A DNA stretch of 64,000 nt, from NCBI RefSeq assembly GCF_964291045.1, contig NZ_OZ197277.1, positions 806,001 to 870,000 of the forward strand, given 5' to 3'. The notes below the pieces were generated by a model. The model saw only the letters and a list, made by a program, of their open reading frames with translations, was not told the DNA's origin and made no database searches. The stretch's first letter is position 1, and each line of letters begins with the position of its first letter. This DNA comes from PALSA-1444 sp964291045 (GTDB lineage Bacteria > Chlamydiota > Chlamydiia > Chlamydiales > Rhabdochlamydiaceae). A program made the translations under genes and the position numbers. This document shows positions 45,161 to 52,953 of the stretch, one piece after another.

Positions 45161-45205
45161 ATTCTACAAAATCTCTCTAATTTAGTCAATTGGGTAGGTT
45201 TTGAG
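45161..45205 (-). promoter_or_regulatory. promoter of AbiE pair 2
   Basis: On the minus strand TTGACT (45184-45189) and TAGAAT (45161-45166) are 17 bases apart, close to the sigma-70 consensus. AAAACCTACCCA just upstream resembles the AAAACCCA operator arm before pair 1. With the -10 box ending at 45161 and the ATG at 45152, transcription should begin almost at the start codon. Confidence 0.65.
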
Positions 45206-45306
45206 TATTCTTTAAACAAAGACTCACTCTTGATAATAATGTAACACGCTTATTACAAGCTCTATAATCACTTTTTTCTTATATATCACCTATTTTTTGT
45301 TAATTT

Positions 45307-45384
45307 TCATAAATTAAAAAACTGTTTCATGCCATCTAATTCTACAAATTCTACAAAAATGGCTAGCTTGGGTAGGTTTTGTAG
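45307..45384 (-). pseudogene. remnant of an AbiEi start and promoter
   Basis: On the minus strand, bases 45384-45330 repeat the promoter region of pair 2 (AAAACCTACCCA, TTTTTGTAGAATT, AATTAGA) but with the -35 box replaced by AGCTAG. An ATG at 45330 then opens MKQFFNL and stops at 45307, against MKQLKYF in the intact antitoxin. This is the decayed 5' end of another AbiEi gene. Confidence 0.65.
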
Positions 45385-45406
45385 AGATATTTGGAGTAAA
45401 TTCTCT

Positions 45407-45585
45407 GTTGCAATATCCCCTACGATCCTTCCTGCAGAAGAGCTGGCTCTTATTTTGCCGATAGATAGTATTTTAGATATGTGTAGAATACTTATGAATG
45501 TATTGAGTGACACATCATGTGCTGTCTTAGTGCCCATACAGAAGGTGAAAAAGTTTTAGAAGAAAACTATGATTCTTAATTTGCA
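45407..45585 (+). pseudogene. decayed copy of the 3' end of the symporter gene
   Basis: From CCTTCCTGCAGAAG at 45427 to GATTCTTAATTT near 45583, the sequence repeats the last 50 codons of the symporter (43544-43703) with scattered changes; the frame still reads LPAEELALILPIDSILDMC, then MNVLSDTSCAVL, before a frameshift. A short upstream part (VAI, then SPT) may also correspond, with about four codons deleted. It has no 5' end and cannot make a transporter. Confidence 0.75.
45408..45426 (+). repeat. 19-bp direct repeat, left copy
   Basis: TTGCAATATCCCCTACGAT occurs here, at the start of the symporter remnant, and again exactly at 50720-50738. The two copies bracket the AbiE remnant and the whole NLR-like gene. 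Confidence 0.8.
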
Positions 45586-45612
45586 TAAAGGCTACAGTTT
45601 ATTATAAAACAA

Positions 45613-45763
45613 GGTCTATAAGATCACGGTAGATCTTTTGTGCCGCCATCATAGTGTGTAAGATAAAATATAAGAAGCTACCTTTATACAAAGCCTTTTT
45701 GCCTATTCCCTTCATTTTTTAAGGGTATGTTTTTGATCCTTATACTTTAAGTGTAGGGATATT
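45613..45763 (-). pseudogene. remnant of an AbiEii/AbiEi junction
   Basis: The bases here align with the overlap region of AbiE pair 2 (about 44488-44677). GATCACGGT followed by an ATCTTTTGTG-like stretch corresponds to the toxin 5' end; CATAGTGTGTAAGAT corresponds to the CATGTTGTATAAGAC of the overlap; TTTTTGATCCT corresponds to the antitoxin 3' end. Most of the toxin is deleted. It directly follows the symporter remnant, reproducing the order seen in the intact locus, and ends at the stop of the NLR-like gene. Confidence 0.6.
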
Positions 45764-48700
45764 TCACGAAGACAAGAAGTTAGGAATCCCCTGCTTTAAA
45801 TTATTAAAAATAATATTAAGCCGAAAAATGTATTTCAGATTTTCCTCTGTTTTTTCTTGATGATTGAGCAATTCTTTTTGAATAAAGGTTAAGGCTTCCT
45901 CCAGTTTTTCAAACTGTATAAGAATATTTGTAACAGCTGTACAGTCGTTTAAGGCTTCTGCTTGATACCCTTTTGTAACAACAGTTTTGTGATTTTCTAA
46001 TATCTCCTCTAGGAATGCTGTAATTTCTTCTGTTCTTCCTAGTTCATGAAGAGAGATAAGCACAATAGCATACCAATTCCAAGTATCGCCATAATACGGT
46101 GTTAAGCCCCGCCCTCTCTTATCTAATACCTTTTTAGCAAATTTTACTATTTCCTCTTGTTTTTCTAGCTCATAAAGAATGCGAAGAGCTGTCTCTTCGA
46201 AAAATTTTAAGCCTTGATGATTCTCACCTAGACTTTTTTCTGTTGTCTCTAAAATGCCTAAAACAAAATTTAGAGCTTCTTCTTTTTTTCCTAGAGCTTC
46301 AAGCGATTCTAAATTCAGCTCATATTGAAGAGAAAACCAATCCCCAGTGACTCTAAGTTTATTCCCTACTTTCTCTTCTACTTGTTTAAGAATCTCTACC
46401 GCATCTTCTCTTTCCTTGAGTTCATGAAAAATAGCTAATTCAGCAGCATAACACTCTTTTCCATAAGGGTGCTCTTTTTGATAAGGTTGCTCTCTAAAAT
46501 CTAAAAATTCTTTTGTTATTTGTAGTGCCTCTTCTCTTCTTTTTAGATCCCAGAAAACTCCTGCAATATATGTGTAGAGAAGTGTTGCCATATTATCAAA
46601 TTTGAGTGTGTTATTTTGTTTCCTACTGGCCAAAATGGTTTGGGAAATTTCTAAAAGTAGCTCTTTTTGTTCAAGCTTTAAGAGAAGTTTTACTAATATC
46701 TCATAGCTTTTTCTTGTTGATGCAGCATCTTCTCCTAAAACTCGTCTTTTTATCTCTAAAACTTTTTTTAGAAGTTTTACTGCTTCTTCTTTCTTTTCTA
46801 ATTTCTTCAGAAAGGTTATGCATAAGTCATAATTTTCTAGGACATAAGGAGATTCTTCTTGTAGAAATTTTTTTCTAATTTCAAGAGATTTTTGATTTAT
46901 TATATCCCCTTCTGTAAAGATCAGCTGAGATTGACTGGGTATTTTATACTCACCTATTCTTGATAAAATCACAGCTTTAAGGTGATAAAATTCTGCCATC
47001 ATAAGAGACTCGTCTCCAAGTGAGATGCCCATTTCAATCGCTTGATTGATACAGATGAGCGCCTCATCGCTAAAAGATCTTTGTAAATGAATCCAAGCTA
47101 AATTACATAAAAATTTTGCCTTATTTTCCCCCTGAAATGTTTGATCAAATTCCTCCATTGCAGATAGATTGAACGCATGAATTTGGTAGATTTGATTTAA
47201 TTTATTATTTAAAGACCAACCTCTATCATGATAAGGAGCTCTAAGAAGTCCTATGGATTGGTTTAAAATAGCGCTTATTATTTGAAATACCCCTTTTTTT
47301 TCTAAGGTACTCAGGTGATTTGCAATAACTTTTTGTACAAGTGAGTGCACTTGGTAAAACGATGAGTTATCTTTGTTCCGCATTTTTTCTTCAAGAAACG
47401 AGTAGTCTTTCAGAAGTTTAATCGCCTCTTTCAAGCACCTCTCATCTTTTTTAGGATAAAATTCTCTTAACCAAACCATTAATAGATCAAACGGAATATC
47501 TGCTTCTCCTAACATTGAGATGAGCTGAATCAGATGAAAAGCAAGATCTCCTTCCTCCATTTTTTTAATAGCTTCAATGGAGATATTCCATGTGATCAAA
47601 ATAGAGGTTTCTTCATCGGGAAGGTTCAACTCTGTTTTTTTGGGCACTTTTAATTGATATTTTTGAAACAGCTCATCGTACTTACAAAGAGAAATTTTAT
47701 TTTGTTCAAGATATCTTGTAATATGTGAAAGAGCTAAAGGAAGATATCCAACACTTTTACAAAGGGCCTCAGCAACCTTTTTCTCTTTTTCATCAGAAGA
47801 TAAGGAGCTATTTAATACATAATGAATAGCTTCTTCTGGACTAAAAGAACTAAGAGGAAATATTCTAAACCCTTTGGCCTGAGCATCACTTCCAAGTCTT
47901 GTTGTAATAAGAATTTTAGATTGCTCTGTAGCTGGAATGTAATCGTTAATCTCTTTAAAATAACTCTCATCATCTAGACCATCAATGATTAAAAGATAGC
48001 GATTTGTCATTTGCCGAAGCTTGATTTTTAATTGAGTTAGCAGCTCTTGCTGGGTGCTTCCTTCTAAATGCAGTAATCCTGCAAGCTCGGTCGCTCCTTG
48101 CATAATGGCATCTCTACTCTTTGCTTTAATAAAATGAATGAATGCATATTCTTGAAGAGTACTTGCATATTTGATACTAAGCGTGCTTTTTCCGATTCCT
48201 CCTAGCCCTACAATCGCGACTTTTGAAGATACTTTAAAAGCTTCTTCAATGGCTTTTAACTCTTGAGATCTCCCTGTAAATGACAAAATAGGTTGAGGTG
48301 CAGTTGAAAAAAATAGAGTTCTTTTTTCTTGAGATACTCTTAAAGGAGAAATAGCTGCTTTAAGAAATAAATCATATTTCCAAGGCATGAGGCTTTCTTG
48401 TAAACCCTTGGTTAAAGTCACCGTTTTTCTAAGTGGAATTTCTTCTGCTGTTAAAAAAAGTTCTTTAAATTGCTGTTGAATTGACGCGGTCACGGTTTCC
48501 TCATTTTCTAAAGAGGCTTTAGAAAAAGAAAAAAGTTTGGCCCTTCCTCTAGAAAAAGAGCTCGCAAGAGGCTTTTTAGAAGAAGTTGTATAAATCTTCA
48601 GGAAGTCATGAAGAAGGTCTTGAGATTCTAGAGAAGGTAGTGATTCATCAAGCTCATCATGCATTTGAAGACTTAAGGTTCTGTAATTAGTTTGCTTTCC

Positions 48701-50611
48701 TTGAAAATAGGGATCTTCTTGATAAGAGTGATCATCAAAAAGATCAACAAGAGAGTCTTCTAAAAAAGGAGCTATCAGTTCCCCATAGATTTGATCATTA
48801 TAAAAGGTTCCTTGATGATTTTTACACCGTAATACCTTAGGTTTAAAAATACCGGGTAAAGTAAGAGAAGCAGCTAACACATCAGAAATAATAAATTCTT
48901 TAAATCGAAGATCTTCTGAATTAATAGATATAACCTGACACATTTTCAAGCTAAAGACAGAAAGATGAAGATGTTTATACTCACTATTAAGATGTACTTT
49001 ATGAGAGAGCTCTCCAAAAGTTAGATGAGAAGTTGTAGTGTAGTCATCGATCCACTCTTCAAGCTTTTGTTTTAAAACTACTTCATCACAGAGGCTAGAA
49101 GTTAAATCCATGTCAGTATAAGAACTCCCCTTTTTTACATGGCTGTAGAGCGTTTTAAGTTGTTTGAGCATCTCATTAGAAAGATCAGTCTGATGATGCT
49201 CAAAAAAAGTTGTTAAAGAATCAAAGGGAAGCTCTTTGAGCTTTGAGCTTGGATAACCTATTGAAAGAAGGGTTGCAATCACACTTCCCATTCCTAATCC
49301 TGAAACTCTTCTGACTCCAGGGATAATTTTTTTTGCTTCTAGTGCTTGAATCGCCTTGATAAAAACGTCTTTTCTATCACACTTTCCTTCAAAAATCACA
49401 TTAAAAGGCGCTCTTTCCTTAAAATTTGCGGGGTTAATTTTTTCTAATCTTTTAAATTTTTGATAATTTTCAAGAATATTTTTACACCTTTTTACAGCAG
49501 GTGAGAGAGATGTTTTTTCATTGATGAGAGCTAGCGCCGTTCTTCCCAGATGATCTGTTTTTGAAAAATCAGCTCCTAATGTCAGAAGAAGAGAAACAGC
49601 TTCTGGCTTCTCTCCTGCTACTGCAAGATGAAGTGCCGTTCCTATTTGGCTTCCTTCTCCTTGATGAAGATAAGCTCCTTTTGTTATTAAAAGATTAATA
49701 GCAAAAAGATCCCCTAGAAAGGCAGCTAGTTGAAGAGGAACTCTTTCTACTGGATCTTTGAGTTCCATCAGGAGTTGTGTATTTTGATATTGGGCGCAAA
49801 GAAGATGTTTTAGCATGAATGATTGATTACAATGAATAGCAAAATGAAGCACTGTTCCCCATGGGAAAATTGTATTAAGAAGATTGATCTCTTGAAAGTG
49901 ATTGCTTTTCAAAATCAAAGACAGAATATCTTCATAGCCAGAGGCAATTGCAAGAGCCAAAATAGGGACTTTAAAAGTATGAGAAAGGCTCCAATGTCTT
50001 CCTAAAGAGGTCATTGTTAAAAGTTTTTCAGTCGTTTTTAGGTGTCCTTCATGAATTGCCCAATGAAGAGGAATAAGTTTTTCACAATCTTCATCGTAGC
50101 AATTTGTTAATCCATTTTTGGTTAAAGCATCAATCAGATGATCTTGTCCATAAATAGCTGCAATGTGAAGAGCTGTTCTTCGGCTCGTATCTTTTAAAGA
50201 AATCAATAAATCTTGATTGAGCGCATGAGTAAGTGCTTGTACGCACCCCTCATTTCCTTCTCTAATAGCTGCAAAAAAGATATTCATTCCTTTTGAATCT
50301 TGAAGAGTGAGTAAAAAGTGGTGATCTAAACTGTGCCAGTGAATGTTTGAGCAATCATCCATTAGGTGTTTAAAAAGAAAATCTATCCAAAGTTTTTGAT
50401 CTTGTTTCGGATCATGATTAAAACCACATTTTTGAAAAAACAATTGAATTTTTTCACTTTGAATAGACGTAAGGATTTTTTCTTGAAGAAGAAGACTCTC
50501 TTCTACTTGAAAGCCGTTATTTTCCTCTGGAAGAAGAGGTCTTTCTATTGAATGAGAAAGAAATGTAGTATTAATACTGGCTTGAGATCGATTTAATGGA
50601 TTTAGGTGCAT
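45764..50611 (-). CDS. NLR-like protein: ankyrin, degenerate patatin, NB-ARC ATPase, TPR (1615 aa)
   Basis: Four parts are visible. Residues about 105-370 are ankyrin repeats (RTALHIAAIYGQDHLIDAL, GTALHLAVAGEKPEAVSLLL). Residues about 400-680 follow the patatin phospholipase fold (EFIISDVLAASLTLPGIFKPK), but the nucleophile motif GxSxG reads GLGMG and the DGG motif reads NDQ, so lipase activity is doubtful. Residues about 790-1090 are an NB-ARC/STAND ATPase: VAIVGLGGIGKST, YLLIIDGLDD, KILITTR, GYLPLALSHI and VHSLVQ in the place of MHD. Residues about 1100-1610 are TPR-like helical pairs. This is the plan of a signalling receptor in which the TPR part senses and the NB-ARC part switches. It may be a defence protein or a host-directed effector. 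It lies between copies of a 19-bp repeat and beside AbiE remnants. Confidence 0.88.
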   Translation of the reverse strand: MHLNPLNRSQASINTTFLSHSIERPLLPEENNGFQVEESLLLQEKILTSIQSEKIQLFFQKCGFNHDPKQDQKLWIDFLFKHLMDDCSNIHWHSLDHHFLLTLQDSKGMNIFFAAIREGNEGCVQALTHALNQDLLISLKDTSRRTALHIAAIYGQDHLIDALTKNGLTNCYDEDCEKLIPLHWAIHEGHLKTTEKLLTMTSLGRHWSLSHTFKVPILALAIASGYEDILSLILKSNHFQEINLLNTIFPWGTVLHFAIHCNQSFMLKHLLCAQYQNTQLLMELKDPVERVPLQLAAFLGDLFAINLLITKGAYLHQGEGSQIGTALHLAVAGEKPEAVSLLLTLGADFSKTDHLGRTALALINEKTSLSPAVKRCKNILENYQKFKRLEKINPANFKERAPFNVIFEGKCDRKDVFIKAIQALEAKKIIPGVRRVSGLGMGSVIATLLSIGYPSSKLKELPFDSLTTFFEHHQTDLSNEMLKQLKTLYSHVKKGSSYTDMDLTSSLCDEVVLKQKLEEWIDDYTTTSHLTFGELSHKVHLNSEYKHLHLSVFSLKMCQVISINSEDLRFKEFIISDVLAASLTLPGIFKPKVLRCKNHQGTFYNDQIYGELIAPFLEDSLVDLFDDHSYQEDPYFQGKQTNYRTLSLQMHDELDESLPSLESQDLLHDFLKIYTTSSKKPLASSFSRGRAKLFSFSKASLENEETVTASIQQQFKELFLTAEEIPLRKTVTLTKGLQESLMPWKYDLFLKAAISPLRVSQEKRTLFFSTAPQPILSFTGRSQELKAIEEAFKVSSKVAIVGLGGIGKSTLSIKYASTLQEYAFIHFIKAKSRDAIMQGATELAGLLHLEGSTQQELLTQLKIKLRQMTNRYLLIIDGLDDESYFKEINDYIPATEQSKILITTRLGSDAQAKGFRIFPLSSFSPEEAIHYVLNSSLSSDEKEKKVAEALCKSVGYLPLALSHITRYLEQNKISLCKYDELFQKYQLKVPKKTELNLPDEETSILITWNISIEAIKKMEEGDLAFHLIQLISMLGEADIPFDLLMVWLREFYPKKDERCLKEAIKLLKDYSFLEEKMRNKDNSSFYQVHSLVQKVIANHLSTLEKKGVFQIISAILNQSIGLLRAPYHDRGWSLNNKLNQIYQIHAFNLSAMEEFDQTFQGENKAKFLCNLAWIHLQRSFSDEALICINQAIEMGISLGDESLMMAEFYHLKAVILSRIGEYKIPSQSQLIFTEGDIINQKSLEIRKKFLQEESPYVLENYDLCITFLKKLEKKEEAVKLLKKVLEIKRRVLGEDAASTRKSYEILVKLLLKLEQKELLLEISQTILASRKQNNTLKFDNMATLLYTYIAGVFWDLKRREEALQITKEFLDFREQPYQKEHPYGKECYAAELAIFHELKEREDAVEILKQVEEKVGNKLRVTGDWFSLQYELNLESLEALGKKEEALNFVLGILETTEKSLGENHQGLKFFEETALRILYELEKQEEIVKFAKKVLDKRGRGLTPYYGDTWNWYAIVLISLHELGRTEEITAFLEEILENHKTVVTKGYQAEALNDCTAVTNILIQFEKLEEALTFIQKELLNHQEKTEENLKYIFRLNIIFNNLKQGIPNFLSS

Positions 50612-50719
50612 GATGATACCTAATAAAAAAATGACTATTTTGATAAAAAATATACAATATAAAAATGGGTAACTTTAGGTTGCTTAAAAGGAGCTATTTT
50701 TTTCTAGAACAAAATAACA

Positions 50720-50738
50720 TTGCAATATCCCCTACGAT
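50720..50738 (+). repeat. 19-bp direct repeat, right copy
   Basis: This is an exact second copy of TTGCAATATCCCCTACGAT (also 45408-45426), lying between the NLR-like gene start and tpx, outside any gene. Confidence 0.8.
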
Positions 50739-50776
50739 ATTTTAAAGTACTCCTCTTTACCAATAAGGAGTTTGTA

Positions 50777-51289
50777 GTGGGAACCGTTAATTTTCAAGGA
50801 AAACCTGTGCATCTAGCAGGACAATTACCAGCCATGCATTCTAAAGCGCCAGCCCTTTCAGGTGTTGATACGAACTTTCAACCCAGATCATTAGAGGCAT
50901 TTAAAGGGAAAAAGAAGATCATTTGCTTTGCTCCAAGTCTAGATACTCCTGTTTGCTCACTTTCAGCAAAAAAATTCAACGAGCAGATGAAAGCACATCC
51001 AGAAGCTGTGATCATTTATTGCTCCCTTGACCTTCCTCCTGCCCTTAAACGTCTTTGCTTAAGTGATACAGCGCATTATGATAGGGTTGTTTTTCTCTCG
51101 TTATTCCGGGATATCTTAGTGGCTGGTGAGTACGGCGTTTATATTCAAGAAGGGCCTCTTTCAGGGCTTTGTGCAAGAGCTGTTTTTGTTTTAAGTGAAG
51201 ATAACACAGTAATTTATGAAGAACTTGTACCTGAGATTACAGATGAGCCAAGTTATACAGCAGCAATTCAAAGTCTCTCTTCTTCATAA
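50777..51289 (+). CDS. tpx: thiol peroxidase
   Basis: Tpx reduces hydrogen peroxide and alkyl hydroperoxides with electrons from thioredoxin. The protein begins GTVNFQGKPVHLAGQLP as in the family, has the peroxidatic cysteine in DTPVCSLSAKKF, the resolving cysteine in LKRLCLSD, and ends with LVPEITDEPSYTAAI. I chose GTG 50777 (170 residues) because AAGGAG lies six bases upstream and the family N-terminus starts here; the upstream in-frame ATG at 50720 falls in the 19-bp repeat and would add 19 unrelated residues. It overlaps the convergent malic enzyme gene by 22 bases. Confidence 0.92.
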   Translation: MGTVNFQGKPVHLAGQLPAMHSKAPALSGVDTNFQPRSLEAFKGKKKIICFAPSLDTPVCSLSAKKFNEQMKAHPEAVIIYCSLDLPPALKRLCLSDTAHYDRVVFLSLFRDILVAGEYGVYIQEGPLSGLCARAVFVLSEDNTVIYEELVPEITDEPSYTAAIQSLSSS

Positions 51290-52929
51290 TCTGGATACCA
51301 TACTGTATCTTTGATCATCTGTTTTTGGCTTTCTTCATTAGTAAGTGGAGAAAGCCCCTCTTCTTGAGCCACTTGAATGACTGCTAAAGCAATCAATTCA
51401 GAAATCTCTCTTAACGATGTAAAGGAAGGAAAGAGTGATCCTCCCTCATTTTTTAATAGAGGAGAGTGATTGCTAAGCACTTCTGCAGCTTTATAAAACA
51501 TCGTATCTGTCACTTTTTTGGCTTTACAGGCCACAACGCCTAAACCCACTCCTGGAAAAATATAGGCATTATTACACTGATTAATAGTTACTATATTACC
51601 TTGATAAAAAACATCTGTATAAGGGCTTCCTGTTGCAATGAGAGATCTTCCTTCTGTCCAAGCTAAAATGTCCTGAGGGTGTGCTTCGCTCTTGCTTGTG
51701 GGATTTGATAAAGGAAAGATAATGGGTGTTGCATGTAATTTTCCCATGCACCGAATCACCTCTTCATTAAAGGCCCCAGGTTGTGCTGACACTCCAATTA
51801 AGATATGAGGCTGAACTGCCTGAATAACATCTAGAAGAGAAAAATAAGAGGAATCTGTTTGTTTCCAACTTTTAAGCTCATCGTAATCTCTTGCAAAAGG
51901 GCGTTGATGAGGAGGTATATAAGTAAGCTCTGTATGAATAAGCCCTTGAATATCTACCACATAAATGGATTGAATAGCTTCTTCGTAAGACACACCTAAA
52001 GCTTTCATAGCCCCTACAAGATAGTGACAAATACCAATGCCTGCAGATCCTCCGCCAAAAATAACAATCTTTTGCTGAGATAAATTTTCTTTTTTAAGTT
52101 TAACAGCTGCATGCAAAGCTGCAAGAACAACAGCTGCTGTCCCTTGGATGTCGTCATTAAACGAGCAAATCACATTTTGATATTTCTCTAATAAAGGAGC
52201 CGCATGATCCCTTCCAAAATCTTCCCACTGTAAAAGAGCATGGGGATACCATTTTTGAATGGTTAAAACAATCTGCTCTAAAAATGTATCATAAGCTTCT
52301 CCTTTGATACGAGGATGCCTCCACCCTAAATACAGAGGGTCATTGAGAAGCTCTTGATTATCTGTTCCCACGTCAATGATAATTGGAAGCGTCTTTTTAG
52401 GATGAATCCCTCCAAACAGTGTATAAAGAGAGAGTTTTCCAATGGGGATAGCAATCCCTCCAACTCCTAAGTCCCCCAGTCCTAAAATACGCTCGCCATC
52501 AGTGATGACAATCACGTCAATATCAAAATCCTCTCTTACTGAAAAGAGCATATCTAATTGATCTTTGAGAGGATAACTTAAATAAAGGCCTGTAGGCTCT
52601 GTGTAAAGATGGCTAAAATTGAGGGAGTACTCCCCTATTGTAGGTGTATAGATAAAAGGGAGCATTTCCTGGATATGCGTTAAAACAAGCTTATAAAATA
52701 AGGTCGTATTACGGCTATGAAGAGCAGATAAAAAAAGGTTCTTTGAAAGGCTAGACTCTTGAGCTTTAAAGTTTAAATACCTTCTTTGTACCTGCTCATC
52801 TAAAGTAGAGACGTGAAAAGGTAGCCTTCCATGCAGTTTAAATTCTACTCTTTCTCTATCTGTAAATGCAGACCCTTTATTACGTAAAGGATCTGACAAA
52901 ATTTCCCAAGGCTTTAAAGCATTTGTCAT
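51268..52929 (-). CDS. malic enzyme (malate dehydrogenase, oxaloacetate-decarboxylating)
   Basis: The enzyme converts malate to pyruvate and CO2 with reduction of NAD(P)+. The 553-residue length is that of the large MaeA/ME1 type. Diagnostic parts are PFIYTPTIGEYSLNFSHLY near the N-terminus, DGERILGLGDLGVGGIAIPIGK, DVGTDNQELLNDPLYLGWRHPR, the metal-binding FNDDIQGTAAVVLAAL, and the nucleotide-binding FGGGSAGIGICHYL. NAD and NADP forms cannot be told apart safely. It starts 24 bases after the stop of a transporter gene on the same strand, so the two are probably one operon. Its 3' end overlaps tpx on the other strand. Confidence 0.95.
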   Translation of the reverse strand: MTNALKPWEILSDPLRNKGSAFTDRERVEFKLHGRLPFHVSTLDEQVQRRYLNFKAQESSLSKNLFLSALHSRNTTLFYKLVLTHIQEMLPFIYTPTIGEYSLNFSHLYTEPTGLYLSYPLKDQLDMLFSVREDFDIDVIVITDGERILGLGDLGVGGIAIPIGKLSLYTLFGGIHPKKTLPIIIDVGTDNQELLNDPLYLGWRHPRIKGEAYDTFLEQIVLTIQKWYPHALLQWEDFGRDHAAPLLEKYQNVICSFNDDIQGTAAVVLAALHAAVKLKKENLSQQKIVIFGGGSAGIGICHYLVGAMKALGVSYEEAIQSIYVVDIQGLIHTELTYIPPHQRPFARDYDELKSWKQTDSSYFSLLDVIQAVQPHILIGVSAQPGAFNEEVIRCMGKLHATPIIFPLSNPTSKSEAHPQDILAWTEGRSLIATGSPYTDVFYQGNIVTINQCNNAYIFPGVGLGVVACKAKKVTDTMFYKAAEVLSNHSPLLKNEGGSLFPSFTSLREISELIALAVIQVAQEEGLSPLTNEESQKQMIKDTVWYPDYEEERL

Positions 52930-52953
52930 AATTTATGTTTAATCAGAAACAGC

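Noticed and set aside
45329..45559. A 76-codon open frame across the symporter remnant
   Set aside because: The open frame is a by-product of the decayed symporter end fused to AbiE promoter sequence; it lacks the 5' nine tenths of a transporter and is described as a pseudogene instead.
50720..50776. Upstream ATG for tpx at 50720
   Set aside because: It lies in the 19-bp direct repeat and would add 19 residues with no match to thiol peroxidases, while the GTG at 50777 has an ideal ribosome site.
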